This document shows, in pieces, positions 9,230 to 17,809 of a stretch of DNA of 64,000 nucleotides. The notes below the pieces were generated by a model, which saw nothing but the letters and a program-made list of their open reading frames with translations, had not been told where the DNA came from and searched no databases. This DNA is from Acidibrevibacterium fodinaquatile (GTDB taxonomy: Bacteria; Pseudomonadota; Alphaproteobacteria; Acetobacterales; Acetobacteraceae): positions 3,727,501-3,791,500 of the forward strand of contig NZ_CP029176.1 of assembly GCF_003352165.1 (NCBI RefSeq). The letters run 5' to 3'. The translations under genes were made by a program, and so were the position numbers. How positions within the stretch are numbered: position 1 is the stretch's first letter; every line of letters starts with the position of its first letter.

Positions 9230-9362
9230 GATCTTGCCCTTCTCTTCCCCTGGCGCTTGACGGCGGCGGCGGGTTTGGGGATAAGCCTGTCGCCCGGGCG
9301 TGGCGAACGCCGTGCCGGGTTTTCGTTTTTGCGTCCATCGGCTTCAGGAAATGGATTTCGCG

Positions 9363-9665
9363 ATGTCCCGCCGCTGCCAGATCACCGGGAAAAGCGTGCT
9401 GACCGGCAATAACGTCAGCCACGCCAACAACAAGACCCGCCGCCGGTTCCTGCCCAATCTTCAGGAAACTTCCCTGCTCTCGGATGTGCTTGGCGTCGAG
9501 GTGACGCTCCGCGTGACGACGCGCGCACTTCGCACCATCGAGCATAATGGCGGCATCGATGCCTTCCTGATCGCAACGCCGGCGCGCAAACTGCCGGCGG
9601 AAGCGCAGGTTTTGAAACGCCGCCTGCTTCGCGCCCAGGCCCGCCGCGCGCAAGCCGCCGCCTGA
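9363..9665 (+). CDS. rpmB: 50S ribosomal protein L28
   Basis: A 100-residue L28 of the alphaproteobacterial type, with the signature [10 protein letters not shown] start and [17 protein letters not shown] motif. The start at 9363 matches the family N-terminus; the frame stays open 21 codons upstream with an in-frame ATG at 9351 that is less likely. The cysteine pairs seen in zinc-binding L28 variants are absent. It lies about 130 bases downstream of repeat copy A. Confidence 0.95.
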   Translation: MSRRCQITGKSVLTGNNVSHANNKTRRRFLPNLQETSLLSDVLGVEVTLRVTTRALRTIEHNGGIDAFLIATPARKLPAEAQVLKRRLLRAQARRAQAAA

Positions 9666-9750
9666 GAGATTTGCTTCGCGAAAAATCGGTTCGCGAGGCC
9701 GCTGAACGACGTTAACCAGGCTTTTGCTTTTGCGGAGTTAGTCTCGTGTC

Positions 9751-10590
9751 ATGAGCGAGACTATTCTGGTTTTTTCATTGGCCTCTTTCCTGCTCGGCGG
9801 TGTGGCGGCTGGGGTTGCCCTCCTGCGCCCGCTGCAGCGTGCGCGCCAGGCGCGTTGGCTGGCACGGCAAGCGGCCGATCAGGCCGAAGCACGGTGCGCG
9901 GCGCTGACCCGGCTGGTTGCCCTTTCCGTGCATGAGCTGCGCCAGACCACGCTGCGCCTTCATGGCCAGGCGCAGGTGCTGGCGGCGGAAGGGTCCGACC
10001 CGGCGGCGCGGCATGCGGCCCCGGCGGCGATCGAGACGCTGAGCCGAACGCTGCTCAGCCTCGCCGACGATCTCGACGAGCATCTCCACCCGGCGCGCCA
10101 GCAACCCGTTCTTCATGACGAGGCGCTGGCGCTCGGCCCGCTGATCGAGGAAACGGTGGCGACCGTGGTTGCGACCCTCGGGCCGAGCCGGCGGAAATGG
10201 CGAATTGCGCCGGAATTGGCGGAGATCACCCTGCGCGCCGACCGGCGGGCTTTTCGTCAGGTGCTGCTCCGCACCCTGAGCCACGCCGCGCGCAGCTCTG
10301 GCCATGGCGACTGGATCGAAATCAGCGCCGAGACGCACCCTGGCGGGCTCGCGCTGATCATCACCGACGAAGGGGCGGGGTTGGTGCATGCCGAACCGGC
10401 GGGGCTCGCCGAGCCGCCACGCCGCATCGCCGACAGCCGCGGCCTCGGTCTCGGTCTGACCCTGGCGCGCAGCCTGATCGAGGCCCATGGCGGCCGCCTC
10501 GCCATCGAATCGAAGCCCGAGATCGGCACCCGCGTGACGCTGGATCTGCCGCGCGCCCGCACCCTCGCCCCGCAAGCCGCCGAGCCCTGA
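9751..10590 (+). CDS. Orphan membrane histidine kinase, degenerate N-box
   Basis: A 279-residue protein with one N-terminal membrane helix (about 4-24), a short coiled linker, a dimerisation/phosphoacceptor segment with H61 (LSVHELRQT) and an HATPase domain. G1 (DEGAGL) and G2 (GLGLGLTLARSLIEAHGG) boxes are clear. The N-box region (FRQVLLRTLSHAARSS) lacks the usual Asn that ligates magnesium, so catalysis may be altered. No sensor domain and no response regulator gene are next to it. Ligand and partner are unknown. Confidence 0.8.
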   Translation: MSETILVFSLASFLLGGVAAGVALLRPLQRARQARWLARQAADQAEARCAALTRLVALSVHELRQTTLRLHGQAQVLAAEGSDPAARHAAPAAIETLSRTLLSLADDLDEHLHPARQQPVLHDEALALGPLIEETVATVVATLGPSRRKWRIAPELAEITLRADRRAFRQVLLRTLSHAARSSGHGDWIEISAETHPGGLALIITDEGAGLVHAEPAGLAEPPRRIADSRGLGLGLTLARSLIEAHGGRLAIESKPEIGTRVTLDLPRARTLAPQAAEP

Positions 10591-10603
10591 CCGCCCGACC
10601 CGG

Positions 10604-12397
10604 TCAGTGCGTCTCCGGCAAGGCGAAAACCCAGAGCACCGCGCCTTCGTCTGGAAGCGCGATGTTCGGCACCAGCGTCGATAGCTCTTGCCCCTGGCCG
10701 GAGCCGTTGCCGACCGCGATCGCGACATATTGCCGGCCATTGACGGCATAGCTGATCGGGAAGCTGTTGACGGCGTTATTGGTGCGGATCTGCCACAACA
10801 CCTTGCCGGTGGCGCTGTCGAGGGCGCGGAAGACGCGATCCCAGGCGCCGGCGAAGACGACGCCGCCCGCCGTCGGCAAAACCGCGCTGGTCGCCGGGGC
10901 GGGGAAGCGGAATGACCAGCTCGTCGCCCGGTCGGTGAGCTTCACCGCATCGATCCGGCCGATATTGCCGTCGCTCCCGGGGACCAGGTTGCGCGCGAAC
11001 GTCGCCCGCCCGCCGCCGCCCTGATAGGTCTCGCCGGGCTTGAGCGGCAGCGGCGTGGTATAGGCGCAGAATTCATTGAGCGGCAGAAAGAGCGTCTTGC
11101 GCTCGGGGTCGTAGGCCGTCGCCGGCCAGCCGCGGGCGCCGGGATCGGAGGGGCAATTCATCGTCGTCTGACCGATATGCGGGATCGAGGCGGCGTTGAT
11201 GGTTTTGGCGCCGGTCTTGGGGTCGATCGCGTCGACGATGTTTTGCGGCACCGTCTCCTTGGCCCAGAGCCAGCTCCCCGAGCCGCGATCGACCGCCTCG
11301 ATCATGCCGAGCTTGCCGGTGGTGACGACCATGTTGCGCATCACGCCATCGATCGGGAGATCGACGAGGATCTGCTCGAAGGCGTCGTCCATGTCCCAGG
11401 TGTCGTTGGGGAGATGCTGATAATACCATTTGATCTTGCCGGTGGCGACGTCGATCGCGAGCGTCGAATCAGAATAGAGCGCGGTGTTGGTGACGCCGGG
11501 CGCGGATTTCGCGGGCAGCGTTCCGCGCATCTCGGCAATCCAAGGGTAGGGTTCGGCGATGCCGAAATAAGCGAGGCCGCGATCCGGATCGAAGGAGGCG
11601 GCGGCCCAGACCGAGAGGCCATAGCGGCGTTCGAGCGGCACCCCGTTCCAGCTCTCACTGTTCGGATCGCCGGGATGAGCGACCGACCAGACCCGCCATT
11701 TTTCGGCGCCGGTCTTCGCGTCGTGCCCGGTGATGAAGCAGCCGCCGGGCTCGCCGTTGCCGCAGCCGGTCATGCCCTGCAGCACGACGCCGTTCGCAAC
11801 CATCGGGCCGCTGGTATAGCGCCAGCCCTGCCGCCAATCGGCGACCGCGTGATCCCAGATCACCTTGCCGGTGCGGGCATCGAGAGCGACGAGATGGACA
11901 TCCGAGGTCGCGATGATGATCTCGCCCTCATAGAGCGCCATGTTGCGCTTGGTGAGATCGTTGCCGCGGGCCTCGACGAGCGTATCGGGAAGATCGCGGC
12001 GATATTCCCAGAGCAGATCGCCGGTCGCGGCATTGAGCGCCTGCACCTTGTCGCCGTAGTTCCAGACATAGAGGACGCCATCATGGACGAGCGGCGTGGT
12101 CTCGGTCGGCCCGCTGGTGAGCGACCAGGTCCAGGCGACCCCCAGGGTCTTGACGTTCTCCGGGGTGATCTCCTTGAGTGGGCTGAAGCCGGCGCCGTCA
12201 TAGGTGCGGCGCCACATCAGCCAATCGGCGGGATCGGGGTGGCGCAGCAGGTCGGCGCTCACCGGGCGCGGCGGCGGGGTCGTCGGCGACTGGGCGGCAG
12301 CGGCGCCAGATATCAGCGCGAGCGCCAGCGCCAAGGTGCGCCCCAAAGCGCGCCAGGCGATCGCGGAGGGGGCTTTGGGGAGCGGTGCGGTGCGCAT
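10604..12397 (-). CDS. PQQ-dependent alcohol dehydrogenase-type quinoprotein
   Basis: A 597-residue periplasmic quinoprotein of the methanol/ethanol dehydrogenase superfamily. A signal peptide (1-35, ending AAAAQ) is followed by an eight-bladed propeller with repeated LDARTGKVIWD-type W-motifs. The likely catalytic aspartate is D335 in NDTWDMDD. D337, two residues on, sits at the position that marks lanthanide-binding XoxF-type enzymes. The vicinal Cys-Cys pair of classical methanol dehydrogenase is absent. There is no fused haem domain, and a small cytochrome c is encoded divergently. Substrate is unknown. The start at 12397 yields the signal peptide. Confidence 0.85.
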   Translation of the reverse strand: MRTAPLPKAPSAIAWRALGRTLALALALISGAAAAQSPTTPPPRPVSADLLRHPDPADWLMWRRTYDGAGFSPLKEITPENVKTLGVAWTWSLTSGPTETTPLVHDGVLYVWNYGDKVQALNAATGDLLWEYRRDLPDTLVEARGNDLTKRNMALYEGEIIIATSDVHLVALDARTGKVIWDHAVADWRQGWRYTSGPMVANGVVLQGMTGCGNGEPGGCFITGHDAKTGAEKWRVWSVAHPGDPNSESWNGVPLERRYGLSVWAAASFDPDRGLAYFGIAEPYPWIAEMRGTLPAKSAPGVTNTALYSDSTLAIDVATGKIKWYYQHLPNDTWDMDDAFEQILVDLPIDGVMRNMVVTTGKLGMIEAVDRGSGSWLWAKETVPQNIVDAIDPKTGAKTINAASIPHIGQTTMNCPSDPGARGWPATAYDPERKTLFLPLNEFCAYTTPLPLKPGETYQGGGGRATFARNLVPGSDGNIGRIDAVKLTDRATSWSFRFPAPATSAVLPTAGGVVFAGAWDRVFRALDSATGKVLWQIRTNNAVNSFPISYAVNGRQYVAIAVGNGSGQGQELSTLVPNIALPDEGAVLWVFALPETH

Positions 12398-12439
12398 GGC
12401 GTCTCTCTCGTGGCCGGGCGTGGGATATTGAGAGATTTC

Positions 12440-12468
12440 TTGACACAGCGCGAGCCCGCGGACTAGTG
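12440..12468 (+). promoter_or_regulatory. Candidate sigma-70 promoter for cytochrome c gene
   Basis: TTGACA at 12440-12445 is followed, 16-17 bases on, by ACTAGT/CTAGTG. It lies about 30 bases upstream of the cytochrome c start, in the 98-base gap between it and the divergent quinoprotein gene. Confidence 0.4.
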
Positions 12469-12495
12469 GCGCGATCGCCGCCATGCGAGGAACGG

Positions 12496-12810
12496 ATGCG
12501 ACGATTGGCGACCCCGCTTTTGGTGCTTTGCTGTTTCGGGCTCGCCGCCGCCGGGGCGCTCGCGGATGCGCCGCCGCCGATCGACGCGAAAAAACTCTTT
12601 GCCCGCCATTGCGGCTGGTGCCACGGCGCTTACGGGCTTGCCGCCGACAAGGCGCCGCGGCTCGCCGGCACGGCGATGAGCGAGGACGAGATCCGGGCGC
12701 GGATCGAAAACGGCGCGCCAGGCGAAATGCCGGGTTTCGCGAACACGCTTTCGGCCGAGCAGGTGGACGCTTTGGCGCGCTACATCAAATCCCTGCCAGC
12801 GCCGCCCTGA
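12496..12810 (+). CDS. Small periplasmic cytochrome c
   Basis: A 104-residue monohaem class I cytochrome c. A signal peptide (1-23) is followed by the haem site CGWCH (C39, C42, H43) and a candidate axial methionine M78 in GEMPGF. An AGGA lies upstream of the ATG. Its divergent position to the PQQ dehydrogenase suggests that it accepts electrons from that enzyme and passes them to the respiratory chain; this is an inference from context. Confidence 0.88.
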   Translation: MRRLATPLLVLCCFGLAAAGALADAPPPIDAKKLFARHCGWCHGAYGLAADKAPRLAGTAMSEDEIRARIENGAPGEMPGFANTLSAEQVDALARYIKSLPAPP

Positions 12811-12823
12811 CGCCTCTTCGCCC

Positions 12824-13339
12824 TCACCGCCGCGCGCGCCGCACCCCGAGCCAGGACAGAATGAGGCCAAAGCCCAGGCCCCACGCGCCATCGACCAGCA
12901 GCGAACGAAGCCAGGTCTGCGGCGAAGCGAGGGCGCCGCTCATCGGCAGGCCATAGGTGAGCACGATGGTCATGATCTCGGTGTAATATTTGAGCGGGAT
13001 CCAGCGCGCGCCGGGCAGGAAATGCCTGACCCCGGAGACCAAAATCAGCCCGGCGGCGGCGACGATGACCCCGAGCACGAGACCCCAGAGCCAAAGCGGC
13101 CCGCGCAGCCAGGGGGAAGCGAGGCCGAACACGGCGCCGCCGATCCCGCAGAGCAGGCAGTAATTCGCAACCCGCGGCAGGCCGAACGGGATCACCGGGT
13201 CCATCGGATAGGGCGCCGGCAGCGCCATCGCGGGGCTAGCGAGGAGGTGCAGTGCCTCCCACATCGCTTGCTCGAACGTCAGCACCGCGATGGCGGCCGC
13301 AACGAAGCCCAAAACAGCCCGTGTCATCGCGGCGACCAT
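12824..13339 (-). CDS. Four-helix membrane protein, unknown function
   Basis: A 171-residue integral membrane protein with predicted helices around 5-25, 60-80, 85-110 and 150-168. I do not recognise the family. It follows the glutathione transferase gene by 12 bases on the same strand, so the two are probably cotranscribed. An alternative start (MTRAV) lies four codons in. Its 3' end converges on the cytochrome c gene. Confidence 0.7.
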   Translation of the reverse strand: MVAAMTRAVLGFVAAAIAVLTFEQAMWEALHLLASPAMALPAPYPMDPVIPFGLPRVANYCLLCGIGGAVFGLASPWLRGPLWLWGLVLGVIVAAAGLILVSGVRHFLPGARWIPLKYYTEIMTIVLTYGLPMSGALASPQTWLRSLLVDGAWGLGFGLILSWLGVRRARR

Positions 13340-13351
13340 CCCGCCCCTCCC

Positions 13352-14056
13352 TCAGGCGCCGCCAGCGCCGACGCGCGCCGCCCGGGCGCCGAGCCCGTCA
13401 AACAGCGCCAGCACCCGATCGAACCAGGGGCGCAGCGTGTCATCGTCGGCGAGCAGCGGAAATTGGCTGATCACGCGCGGCCATTGCAGGCTGCCGGCGA
13501 CGATGTAATCGGCATAGCTCGGCGCCGCCCCGCCGAGCCAGGGTTGGGCGCGGAGCACCAGACGAAGCGGGGTCAGGCTGTGGCGCCATCCCGCGAGCCG
13601 CGCCTCGCGCCCGGCGGCGAGGTCTTCCAGCGTGCCGCCGAGGCGCGCTTCGCGGCTCTGGCGGAAATAGGGCTGATCGCGCGGATCGAGCGCCGCCCAG
13701 ATATCGGCGGCAACCATTGAGACGGCCCCGGCATTGAGGATGGCGTCGGCCCAGGCGTTCAAGAAGCGCGCATGGGCGAGCCCACCCGGGCCGCCGAACA
13801 GGCTCGGCCGGTCGGGGTAGGTGTCTTCGAGATAAGCGGCGATCGCCCAGGAATCGGTGACCACGCGGCCATGATCCTCGATCACCGGCACTTTTTCCGC
13901 GCCCAAGGCGGCAAGGCGCGCGGTCTCGTGGAAGCGCCATGGCACGGTCTCGACCGCGAGCCCCTTATGGGCCAGGGCGAAACGGGTGCGCCAGCAATAA
14001 GGGCTGAAGCGAAGCGCGGGGTCAGCGCCGGCGAGGTCATGGAGGATGATGCTCAT
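13352..14056 (-). CDS. Glutathione S-transferase family protein
   Basis: A 234-residue protein with an N-terminal thioredoxin-like GST domain (LRFSPYCWRTRFAL block, EKVPVIEDHGRVVTDSWAI with the glutathione gamma-Glu-binding cis-Pro segment) and an all-helical C-terminal domain. The SPYCWRTR sequence places Ser/Cys near the catalytic position. The substrate is unknown. The start at 14056 (MSIIL) is preferred; the frame is open far upstream but that stretch looks non-coding. Confidence 0.85.
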   Translation of the reverse strand: MSIILHDLAGADPALRFSPYCWRTRFALAHKGLAVETVPWRFHETARLAALGAEKVPVIEDHGRVVTDSWAIAAYLEDTYPDRPSLFGGPGGLAHARFLNAWADAILNAGAVSMVAADIWAALDPRDQPYFRQSREARLGGTLEDLAAGREARLAGWRHSLTPLRLVLRAQPWLGGAAPSYADYIVAGSLQWPRVISQFPLLADDDTLRPWFDRVLALFDGLGARAARVGAGGA

Positions 14057-14215
14057 GGCGCAAGCCTGCCGCATCGCCCCGAAGAGGTAAAGCCTCGATC
14101 TCACGGGGCGCGGGGCATCACTGCTGCCAACGCCGGGCAAGCGGCGGGGCGGTCGAAACCTTTCCTTAAGCGAAAGCGGGGACAGTGGTGGGCGAGATAA
14201 TTCTCTGTTCGGTCT

Positions 14216-15613
14216 ATGACGATATCGCCCCCTTCCGCCCAGGCTTCCGAGAGCTTCGCCAAGGGCAATCACCTCGCTGCCCGCGGCGATTACGTGGCAG
14301 CGCTCGCCTGCTACGAGACGGCGCGCACCCTTTGCCCGCTGGCCGCGGGGATTCATTACAATATCGGCCTCGCGCTTGCGCGCTTGGGCCGGGAAAGCGA
14401 GGCAGCCCAGTCTTATCGCCGCGCGCTCGCGCTCGATCCCACGTCGCACGCGGCGTTCAAGGGTCTTGGCGATGTCTTGCGTGCCCTCGGCCATTTCGAC
14501 GAGGCGGACACCGCCTATCGCGACGCCATCACATTGGCCCCGAGCCAAGGCCATTATTATCGCGCGCTCGCGCAATGCGGCAGGCTGACCTGCGAAGACC
14601 CGCTGTTTTCGGCCATGACGTCCTTGCTCGAGGCGGGCGGGGCGATGCCGGACTCAGATAGGATCGCGCTTCATTTCGGACTGGCGGAGGTGCTGCGGCG
14701 GGCCGGGCGTCATGCGGCCGCTTTCGACCATCTCCTTCGTGGAAACGCCCTCGAGAGAACACGCCTCGTCTATAACGAAGCGGCGATGCTGCGCGTGTTC
14801 GAGGGTGTCCGGGCGACGTTCACGCGCGAGATGATCGCGACGGCGAGCGGCGAGCGCAGCCGGTCGGCGCTGCCGATTTTCATCGTCGGCATGCCGCGCT
14901 CGGGGACGACATTGGTAGAGCAAATCCTCGCGAGCCACCCCGCCGTTTTCGGCGCCGGTGAGATTGCGGCGCTGCCCGAGGCTGTGGCGACCTTGGCGGA
15001 ACGCGCAAGCGGCGGATCAGCGGGGTTTACCGAGGCCGACCTGGTTGCTCTCGGGGAGCGCTACCTCGCCCGGTTGGAGGCCGCCGCGGCGCCCGGGCGC
15101 TATGCCCGCGTGGCCGACAAATATCCCTTCAATTTCCTCAATCTCGGCCTCATCCACATGGCCCTGCCGCAGGCGCGGGTCATTCATTGCCGGCGAGACC
15201 CTGTCGATACCTGCCTCTCCTGTTTCGCCAAATTGTTCCATGATGTCCCATTCAGCTACGATCTCGGCGAACTCGGCCGTTATTATCACGCCTATGATGG
15301 ATTGATGGCCCATTGGGCGGAGGTCCTCCCGCCCGGGATCGTGCTCGATCTGCACCTTGAAGACCTGATCGACGATTTCCCCGGACAGGTGCAAAGGCTG
15401 CTGGCCCATTGCGGTTTGCCCTGGGATGATGCGTGCTTGTCCTTTCATCGGACGGCGCGGGTTGTTCGCAGCGAAAGCGCCGTGCAGGTTCGCCAAACGC
15501 TGCGCCGCGATCTCCACCCGCCGTGGCGGCCGGAGACGGCCATTTTACAGCCGCTTCTCGATGGGCTTCGCGGCCCGCGCTGCGATCAGCCGGAACGCCT
15601 CGCGTGCGGGTAA
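14216..15613 (+). CDS. TPR-repeat sulfotransferase
   Basis: A 465-residue protein with N-terminal tetratricopeptide repeats (about 10-115) and a C-terminal sulfotransferase domain. The 5'-phosphosulfate-binding loop GMPRSGTT is at 225-232, followed by LVEQILASHP. The RRDPVDTCLSCF segment fits the 3'-phosphate-binding region. Such TPR-sulfotransferases use PAPS to sulfate an unknown, possibly protein or polysaccharide, acceptor. It stands alone between divergent GST and tRNA-Gly. The start at 14216 has no strong ribosome binding site. Confidence 0.88.
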   Translation: MTISPPSAQASESFAKGNHLAARGDYVAALACYETARTLCPLAAGIHYNIGLALARLGRESEAAQSYRRALALDPTSHAAFKGLGDVLRALGHFDEADTAYRDAITLAPSQGHYYRALAQCGRLTCEDPLFSAMTSLLEAGGAMPDSDRIALHFGLAEVLRRAGRHAAAFDHLLRGNALERTRLVYNEAAMLRVFEGVRATFTREMIATASGERSRSALPIFIVGMPRSGTTLVEQILASHPAVFGAGEIAALPEAVATLAERASGGSAGFTEADLVALGERYLARLEAAAAPGRYARVADKYPFNFLNLGLIHMALPQARVIHCRRDPVDTCLSCFAKLFHDVPFSYDLGELGRYYHAYDGLMAHWAEVLPPGIVLDLHLEDLIDDFPGQVQRLLAHCGLPWDDACLSFHRTARVVRSESAVQVRQTLRRDLHPPWRPETAILQPLLDGLRGPRCDQPERLACG

Positions 15614-15640
15614 TGCGCGCGCCGGCGCAAGACCCTTCGC

Positions 15641-15669
15641 TTGCGGCCAAGGCGCTGACTGTCTAGAAA
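15641..15669 (+). promoter_or_regulatory. Candidate promoter of tRNA-Gly
   Basis: TTGCGG (15641-15646), a 17-base spacer and TAGAAA (15664-15669) lie 43 bases upstream of the mature tRNA 5' end. Confidence 0.45.
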
Positions 15670-15711
15670 ACCCCTGCTTTGCCGTTTGGCCGCAAGGTGG
15701 TTGTCAACAGC

Positions 15712-15785
15712 GCGGGTGTAGCTCAATGGTAGAGCCCCAGCCTTCCAAGCTGGTTATGGGGGTTCGATTCCCCTCACCCGCTCCA
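15712..15785 (+). tRNA. tRNA-Gly (TCC)
   Basis: A complete cloverleaf. The acceptor stem GCGGGTG pairs with CACCCGC, the anticodon loop CTTCCAA carries anticodon TCC within a CCAGC/GCTGG stem, and the T-loop is TTCGATT. CCA is encoded (15783-15785). It decodes GGA/GGG. Confidence 0.97.
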
Positions 15786-15788
15786 GCC

Positions 15789-16781
15789 GTGACGGGAGCG
15801 AGTGCGGCGCAGGGCGGGGCAGCACAGGGCGGGGCAGCACAGGGCGGGGCAGCACAGGGCGGCGCGGGGCGGCGCGGGTTCGATCCCTTTCTGCTGGCGC
15901 CGGTCATATTCCTGGTGCTGTGGTCGTCCGGCTTCATCTGCATCAAGATCGGGCTCGCTTACGCCGACCCGCTGACCTTTCTCGCCCTCCGCTACGCTTT
16001 GGTGCTGGCGTGTCTCGCCCCGGCGATCGCGCTCTGGCGGCCGCGCCGGCCGCGCGGGCGCGAGTGGCGGGATCTCGTCGTCGTCGGGCTGCTCATTCAG
16101 TTCGGCTATTTCGCCGGCTGCTATCTCTCCGAGGAATTCGGGCTGTCTGCCAGCGGGCTCGCGCTGATCACCTCGTTGCAGCCGATTCTGGTTGCCCTCC
16201 TCGCGCCCGTCATCGTTGGCGGCGCGGTTGGCGGCCGGCATTGGCTCGGGCTCGCGCTCGGGCTGGTCGGGACGGTGGTGGTGATCGTCTCGCGCGCCGG
16301 GGTTGGCCAGGTGACGGCGGCGGGGCTGCTCTGGGCCGGGCTCGCGCTCGCCGGAATGACGGCGGGGACGCTCTATGAAAAACGCACCGGCCCGGCGCAT
16401 CACCCGCTGAGCGCGATCACTGTGCAATATGCCGTCGGCTTCGTGGTGACGCTGGGCTTCGCCGCCGCCCTCGAGCCGATGCGGGTGCGTTGGACGGCGC
16501 CGCTCCTGGGCGCGCTCTCCTATCTCGTCCTCGCCAATTCGCTGGTCGCGGTGAGCCTGTTGCTGGCGATGATCCGGCGGGGGGCGGTCGCGCGGGTTTC
16601 GGCGCTCTTCTTTCTCGTCCCGCCAGCCGCGGCGGTGATCGCCTGGCTCTTGACCGGGGAGGGCATCCCGCCGTTCGCCTGGCTCGGGATGGCGCTGGCG
16701 GCAGCCGGGGTCGCGCTCGTCGCCCGGCCGGCCAGGCGGCCGGCGCCCGCTTGTCGCGGGACTGCCGGCGAAAGCTCTTGA
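15789..16781 (+). CDS. EamA/DMT-family transporter
   Basis: A drug/metabolite exporter-type membrane protein of 330 residues with ten hydrophobic helices arranged as two EamA repeats (the first begins FLVLWSSGFICIKIGLAYADPLTFLALRY). The substrate is unknown. The reading frame runs open through the tRNA-Gly gene, so the start must lie after 15785. A GTG at 15789 is the first candidate and is followed by an Ala-Gln-Gly-Gly repeat encoded by a 15-base tandem repeat. Translation may start later, just before the first helix. Start confidence is low; the family call is firm. Confidence 0.85.
   Translation: MTGASAAQGGAAQGGAAQGGAAQGGAGRRGFDPFLLAPVIFLVLWSSGFICIKIGLAYADPLTFLALRYALVLACLAPAIALWRPRRPRGREWRDLVVVGLLIQFGYFAGCYLSEEFGLSASGLALITSLQPILVALLAPVIVGGAVGGRHWLGLALGLVGTVVVIVSRAGVGQVTAAGLLWAGLALAGMTAGTLYEKRTGPAHHPLSAITVQYAVGFVVTLGFAAALEPMRVRWTAPLLGALSYLVLANSLVAVSLLLAMIRRGAVARVSALFFLVPPAAAVIAWLLTGEGIPPFAWLGMALAAAGVALVARPARRPAPACRGTAGESS
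15811..15863 (+). repeat. 15-base tandem repeat in exporter N-terminus
   Basis: Three perfect copies of AGGGCGGGGCAGCAC start at 15811, 15826 and 15841, with a fourth degenerate copy after them. They sit 25 bases after tRNA-Gly. In the exporter frame they encode repeated AQGGA units. Confidence 0.9.
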
Positions 16782-16806
16782 CATGGGGCGCACCGCATTG
16801 TGTCTA
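16778..16806 (+). promoter_or_regulatory. Promoter of tRNA-Trp
   Basis: TTGACA at 16778-16783, a 17-base spacer and TGTCTA at 16801-16806 lie 20 bases upstream of the tRNA. The -35 box overlaps the stop codon of the exporter gene. It probably also serves secE and nusG. Confidence 0.6.
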
Positions 16807-16825
16807 GCGCCTTCGCGCGGCGCGG

Positions 16826-16902
16826 AGGGGTGTAGCTCAATTGGCTAGAGCGCCGGTCTCCAAAACCGGAGGCTGGGGGTTCGAGACCCTCCACCCCTGC
16901 CA
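16826..16902 (+). tRNA. tRNA-Trp (CCA)
   Basis: A complete cloverleaf with acceptor AGGGGTG/CACCCCT, anticodon loop CTCCAAA (anticodon CCA), T-loop TTCGAGA, discriminator G and encoded CCA. It is upstream of secE-nusG, the classical bacterial arrangement. Confidence 0.97.
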
Positions 16903-17010
16903 CGCGGCGCGGCGCGTGAGGCGCGGCGTTGTGGGTCGCGGCGTGATGGGTCGCGGGCGGCCGTGGTGTCCGGCCTCGCGTGTGGCATGGTGACAAGGGG
17001 AATGGGCGGC

Positions 17011-17205
17011 GTGGCGGTCAATCCGGCGAAGTTTCTGCGCGAGGTGCGCATCGAGGGCGGCAGGGTCACCTGGCCCACCCGCCGGGAGACGGTGATCACC
17101 ACCGCCCTGGTCGTCGCGCTGGCGGCGCTGGCGGCGCTGTTTTTCTTCGTGATCGATCAGGTGGTCGGGCTCGGGGTCAAGGCGTTGTTTGGATTTGGCG
17201 GGTGA
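17011..17205 (+). CDS. secE: Preprotein translocase subunit SecE
   Basis: A single-helix SecE: amphipathic AKFLREVRIEGGRVTWPTRRET followed by a membrane helix (about residues 26-46). It clamps the SecYEG channel. The GTG at 17011 gives 64 residues, the normal length, with an AGGGG 10 bases upstream. ATG codons at 17002, 16987 and 16963 are in frame, but the one at 17002 sits directly on the ribosome binding site. Confidence 0.9.
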   Translation: MAVNPAKFLREVRIEGGRVTWPTRRETVITTALVVALAALAALFFFVIDQVVGLGVKALFGFGG

Positions 17206-17263
17206 GCGCGCACATGCGGCGACAGAGCGGCAGAGCAGCGTTTTGCGGAATGGGAGTTGCGTG

Positions 17264-17794
17264 ATGGCCAAGCGCTGGTACGTGGTGCATGTCTATTCCG
17301 GTTTCGAGAAGAAAATCGCCCAGCAGATCAAGGAGCAGGCGGCGCAGAAGGGGCTTGCCGATCAGTTCGGCGACATTCTCGTCCCGGCCGAGGAAGTGGT
17401 CGAGCTGCGGCGCGGCCAGAAGGTCAATGCCGAGCGCAAATTCTTCCCCGGCTACGTCCTCGTCCACATGGAGCTGACCGACGAGGCTTGGCACCTCGTC
17501 AAGGATACGCCGAAGGTCACGGGATTTCTTGGCGGCCGGCAGCGCCCGAGCCCGATCAGCGACGCCGAGGCCGAGCGGGTGATGAACCAGACCAAGGAGG
17601 GCGCCGAGCATCCGCGCCCGGCGGTGCTGTTTGAGGTCGGCGAAAATGTCCGTGTCGCCGAAGGGCCATTCACCAGCTTCAACGGCACGGTCGAGGAGGT
17701 GGACGAGGAGAAAGGCCGGGTCAAGGTCAGCGTCTCGATCTTCGGCCGCGCAACCCCGGTCGATCTCGAATATAGCCAGGTCGAGAAAGCCTGA
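17264..17794 (+). CDS. nusG: Transcription termination/antitermination factor NusG
   Basis: A 176-residue NusG with its NGN domain (KRWYVVHVYSGFEKKIAQQI, FFPGYVLVHM) and C-terminal KOW domain (GENVRVAEGPFTSFNGTVEEV). It couples RNA polymerase to ribosomes and Rho. The start at 17264 has GGGAG 9-10 bases upstream. The expected rplK-rplA do not follow; a convergent ygfZ gene begins its 3' end 15 bases away. Confidence 0.97.
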   Translation: MAKRWYVVHVYSGFEKKIAQQIKEQAAQKGLADQFGDILVPAEEVVELRRGQKVNAERKFFPGYVLVHMELTDEAWHLVKDTPKVTGFLGGRQRPSPISDAEAERVMNQTKEGAEHPRPAVLFEVGENVRVAEGPFTSFNGTVEEVDEEKGRVKVSVSIFGRATPVDLEYSQVEKA

Positions 17795-17809
17795 CCCTGG
17801 CCGCCACGC

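Noticed and set aside
9107-9232. Coding potential of repeat-derived peptides such as [11 protein letters not shown]
   Set aside because: The same peptide appears in several frames and both strands at repeat copies only, without ribosome binding sites; it is palindrome translation.
15426-15788. Upstream extension of the exporter reading frame through tRNA-Gly
   Set aside because: It would translate a functional tRNA gene and the end of the sulfotransferase.
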